This document shows positions 61,375-64,000 of a stretch of DNA of 64,000 bases, piece after piece (position 1 is the first letter of the stretch; each line of letters opens with the position of its first letter). A program made the translations under genes and the position numbers. Source of the DNA: Streptomyces vietnamensis (GTDB taxonomy: Bacteria > Actinomycetota > Actinomycetes > Streptomycetales > Streptomycetaceae); the NCBI RefSeq assembly GCF_000830005.1, contig NZ_CP010407.1, forward strand, positions 7,390,001 through 7,454,000, read 5' to 3'. Below the pieces are notes generated by a model. It made no database searches. It was not told where the DNA came from and worked only from the letters and a program-made list of their open reading frames with translations.

Positions 61375-62521
61375 CGCTCTCGCTCCTCGCTCTCGGCAGT
61401 TCGGCTTCGACGTGCCAGCCCCGGTCGGTACCGGGGCCGGCTCGTAGTGTGCCGCCGAGCAGGGTCGCGCGCTCGCGCAGTCCGGTAAGTCCGTATCCGT
61501 CGCGGCCCCGGCCGGTGCGCCGGCCGTTGTCGCGCACGCTCACGCGTACCGTGTGCCGTTCCGCGGTGACCCGGACGACGAGCTCGGTCGCGTCGACCGC
61601 ATGGCGCAGCGCGTTGGTCACCGACTCCTGCACGATCCGGTAGACGGCCGCGTCCACGGCCGGGGGCAGCGCGTCCAGTTCGCCGTCGAGCCCCAGGTCG
61701 ACCCTGAGGCGACCACCCGGGGTGCGCACCAGGCGCTCCAGATCCGCGACTCCGGCGGGGGGCGCCAGCTCGGCGCCGACCCCGCGGTCGCGCAGCGCGG
61801 CGACCATGGCGCGCATTTCCTCCAGCGTGCGCGCCCCTTCCTCCTCGACCCCCTCCAGCGCCTCGACGGCGGCGGACGGGTCGATGCCCGCGAGCACCCG
61901 GCCCGCCTGGGCGATGATCACCATGGCCGACACGTGGTGGGCCACCGTGTCGTGCAGTTCCCGGGCGAGCTGCTCGCGCTCGCGGGAGCGCACCTGCTCC
62001 AACTGCCGCTCGCGAGCGGTCCCCCGGAACCGCACGGCGGCCCCGACCACACCGGGCAGCAGCAGGAAGGCGAGGCCCACGACGTTCTCGAGGAACGGGG
62101 TCTCGTCCATGACGGAACACAGCACGCCGGCCGCGAGGATCACCGCACCGCCCAGCACGATCTCGCGTCCCGATCCCCACCGGGGCAGCGCGTACACCAG
62201 CACGAGCACGACCCCGCTGGTGTACAGGCCGACGGGCTCGCGCGGTACGACGACGAGCGAGACCACCGGAAGCAGGACCACCGAGCCGAACGCCAGCGTC
62301 ACCATCGCCAGCGGGCGGGTCCGGCGCCACAGGAGCAGCAGGCACAGCCACACGGCGCACACCACCGCCACCGGCCGCCACGCGACGTCCTCGCGCAGGG
62401 TGGCCTCCAGCACCACACCGGCAAGGCCCGCGGCGAGCAGCGCCCAGTCCCGCCACACCCGGACGGGGGCGTCGGGCGGCCGGGGTTCGGTCCACAGGGT
62501 TCGCAGGTCGTCTCGGAGCAC
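61349..62521 (-). CDS. NarX-type sensor histidine kinase
   Basis: This is 390 residues. The N-terminal 170 residues have five to six membrane segments (WALLAAGLAGVVLEA, LYTSGVVLVLVYAL and others) with almost no outside domain, so it probably senses within the membrane. HisKA_3 follows with the acceptor His in RELHDTVAHHVSAMVI, and HATPase_c with VTNALRHA and YGLTGLRERATLLGG. The N-box and G-box residues are intact. The GTG at 62521 opens the frame. It is the first gene of the pair and divergent from the MMPL transporter gene with about 175 bases between them. Confidence 0.92.
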   Translation of the reverse strand: MLRDDLRTLWTEPRPPDAPVRVWRDWALLAAGLAGVVLEATLREDVAWRPVAVVCAVWLCLLLLWRRTRPLAMVTLAFGSVVLLPVVSLVVVPREPVGLYTSGVVLVLVYALPRWGSGREIVLGGAVILAAGVLCSVMDETPFLENVVGLAFLLLPGVVGAAVRFRGTARERQLEQVRSREREQLARELHDTVAHHVSAMVIIAQAGRVLAGIDPSAAVEALEGVEEEGARTLEEMRAMVAALRDRGVGAELAPPAGVADLERLVRTPGGRLRVDLGLDGELDALPPAVDAAVYRIVQESVTNALRHAVDATELVVRVTAERHTVRVSVRDNGRRTGRGRDGYGLTGLRERATLLGGTLRAGPGTDRGWHVEAELPRARSESGAHSRPRR

Positions 62522-62696
62522 GGTTCTCAGCCTAGGGGCCGCGGCGTGCCGCGCATCGGCCGAAAGTACGGGTCGTCACTCCGCCCCGGGGCCGACGGAT
62601 CCGCGGCCCGCGGGCCGATGCCGCGGAGCGCCGTGGCGACGACCCTCGGCATCGGCGGCCGTACAAGGACGGCCGACGAGGTGGTTGGAGGAACCG

Positions 62697-64000
62697 ATGC
62701 TCTCGAAAGCCCTGTTGCGCCTGGGCACAAGCGCCGCCCGTCATCCCTGGCGGGTGATCGCGGCATGGCTGATCGCCGCCGCGCTCGTCGTCCTCGCCGC
62801 CGTCGCCTTCGGCGGGCGGACCGCGGACTCGATGACCGCTCCGGGACTGGACTCCCAGCGGGCCGCGGAACTGATCGAGCGGGCAGGCACCGGCCAGGAG
62901 GGGATGACCGCCCAAGTGGTCGTCACCCCCTTCGACGACGGTGCGACGTTCTTCGACGACGACGGCGCGCGCACCGCTCTCACGCGGCTGCGGACCGAGG
63001 TGGAGCGGCTGCCGCACGTGCTCGGCACGAGCGACCCGGCGGGTGCGCTCGACGCGGGCGGGGACACCGCCGTGCGCGGCGGCCTCGTCTCGGCCGACGG
63101 GCGGATCGCGGTCGTCCGGGTGCAGTACCCCGACCAGAGCCGGCTGTCGGCCGAAGACCTCGACGCCCTCGTCGAACTCGGCGGCCGGCTGCGCGCCGAA
63201 CTGCCCCTGCGCATCGAGATGGGCGGGAACCTCTTCTACGTCTTCTCCGACCCCGACGGCGGCGTGAGCGAGCTGATCGGCCTCCTCGCCGCGGCCGCGA
63301 TCCTGTTCCTGTCGTTCGGTTCGCTCGTCGCCGCCGCGCTGCCGATCGGCATGGCGGTCTTCGGGCTGACCGTCGGGGTCGCCACGATGACGGTACTCGC
63401 GGGCGTGACGGACGTCCCGACCTTCGCACCGGTCCTGGGCAGCATGGTCGGGCTCGGAGTGGGCATCGACTACGCGCTGTTCGTGCTCGCCAGACACCGG
63501 GAGTACCTCGCGCGCGGGCTCGATCCCCGCGAGGCGGCCGGACGGGCGGTGGCAACGGCGGGGCGGCCGGTGGTCTTCGCCGGCGGCACCGTCGTCGTGT
63601 CGATCCTCGGCCTGGCGGTCGCGAACGTGCCGTTCATGACGGTGGGCGGGTTCGCCGTCTCGATCGTCGTCCTGACCATGGTGCTCGCATCGGTGACGCT
63701 GCTTCCGGCCTTCCTCGGCGCCGCGGGCCCGCGCCTGGCCCGGGCCGGCCGGATCGGCCGGGCACTTCGGGCGGGGCGCCTGGTCCGATTCGGACGGCGG
63801 CGGGACACGGAGGCGGGCGCCGTCCCCGCCGCCGGGTGGCGCCGCTGGATCGGGCACGTCAGCCGGCACCCGGTGCCGTACGCGGTCGGCGCGGCGGGGC
63901 TGCTGCTGACCGCGACGCTGCCCGTGCTCGGCCTGCGCGTCGGCCTGCCCGACGACGGCTCGCTGCCCCACAGCCGTACCGAGCGCCGGGCCTACGACCT
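62697..64000 (+). CDS. MMPL family transporter (3' part outside window)
   Basis: This is 434 complete codons, with the rest beyond the window edge. Membrane segment 1 is WRVIAAWLIAAALVVLAAVAF, followed by an outside loop of about 130 residues with AAELIERAGTGQEGMTAQVVV. Helices 2-6 then include SELIGLLAAAAILFLSFGSLVAA and the family hallmark VGLGVGIDYALFVLARHREYLARG, where Asp and Tyr take part in proton flow. Family members export lipids or lipophilic compounds by proton motive force. GGAGGAA lies five bases before the ATG at 62697. It is divergent from the NarX/NarL pair, which probably regulates it. Confidence 0.93.
   Translation, partial: MLSKALLRLGTSAARHPWRVIAAWLIAAALVVLAAVAFGGRTADSMTAPGLDSQRAAELIERAGTGQEGMTAQVVVTPFDDGATFFDDDGARTALTRLRTEVERLPHVLGTSDPAGALDAGGDTAVRGGLVSADGRIAVVRVQYPDQSRLSAEDLDALVELGGRLRAELPLRIEMGGNLFYVFSDPDGGVSELIGLLAAAAILFLSFGSLVAAALPIGMAVFGLTVGVATMTVLAGVTDVPTFAPVLGSMVGLGVGIDYALFVLARHREYLARGLDPREAAGRAVATAGRPVVFAGGTVVVSILGLAVANVPFMTVGGFAVSIVVLTMVLASVTLLPAFLGAAGPRLARAGRIGRALRAGRLVRFGRRRDTEAGAVPAAGWRRWIGHVSRHPVPYAVGAAGLLLTATLPVLGLRVGLPDDGSLPHSRTERRAYD

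Overview
The window looks like a chromosome segment of a Streptomyces or a close relative. Base composition is very GC-rich with strong third-position GC bias, GTG starts are frequent, and the gene content is typical of the genus: ANTAR/SpoIIE-type regulators, multi-HAMP hybrid kinase, DUF5133, DUF6458, DUF6479, DUF6777, WS/DGAT, class F sortase and a PAS-GGDEF-EAL protein. From memory, the PAS-GGDEF-EAL gene lying a few kb from a second sdhCAB set with a LysR regulator resembles the S. coelicolor SCO0922-SCO0928 neighbourhood. No tRNA, rRNA, CRISPR array, transposase or phage gene was seen.

Layout. 1-5.5 kb: a coupled pair of signalling genes, a five-HAMP hybrid histidine kinase and an ANTAR-GAF-PAS protein cut by the window edge. 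5.7-16.3 kb: many small stress-type genes (DUF5133, a tiny hydrophobic protein, SRPBCC, PRC-barrel, DUF6458, DUF6479, a truncated SixA), a two-gene redox operon (FMN glutamate-synthase-like plus PoxB-like TPP enzyme), a Ser/Thr kinase and panD; three genes or operons here carry sigma-B-type promoter candidates. 16.4-24.6 kb: a secreted transglycosylase/LysM/M23 protein, an EamA exporter, a FhuF-like Fe-S protein, a zinc-ribbon SDR lacking the catalytic Tyr, a 56-residue peptide gene, a lipase maturation factor homologue, and a YndJ-DUF1990 operon behind a duplicated palindromic operator.

24.7-43.3 kb: a DUF6777 lipoprotein, a SpoIIE-type phosphatase, a WS/DGAT acyltransferase, a TAP-family exported peptidase downstream of an OmpR-type two-component pair (with a 45-bp x5 tandem repeat between), a LytTR regulator / small membrane protein / solute symporter / LytS kinase operon, an ECF sigma factor with a thioesterase, CapA, universal stress protein, polysaccharide deacetylase and class F sortase. 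43.6-46.7 kb: two related secreted proteins ending in the same novel-looking motif plus membrane anchor, a DUF4239 protein and a His/Pro-rich wall-spanning protein. 47-56 kb: a DUF574 methyltransferase coupled to the c-di-GMP enzyme, a palindromic-repeat island, a lipoprotein and leaderless XRE regulator pair, and LysR plus sdhCAB. 56-64 kb: a PQQ-repeat receptor kinase, a class II UvrA, a NarL two-component pair and the start of an MMPL transporter.

The window is rich in signal transduction and cell-surface genes. Convergent neighbours are usually separated by strong bidirectional hairpins. Genes within operons are often coupled by ATGA or GTGA overlaps. The most interesting signals are the shared surface-anchor motif beside the class F sortase, the 56-residue peptide next to the atypical SDR, and several repeat structures.
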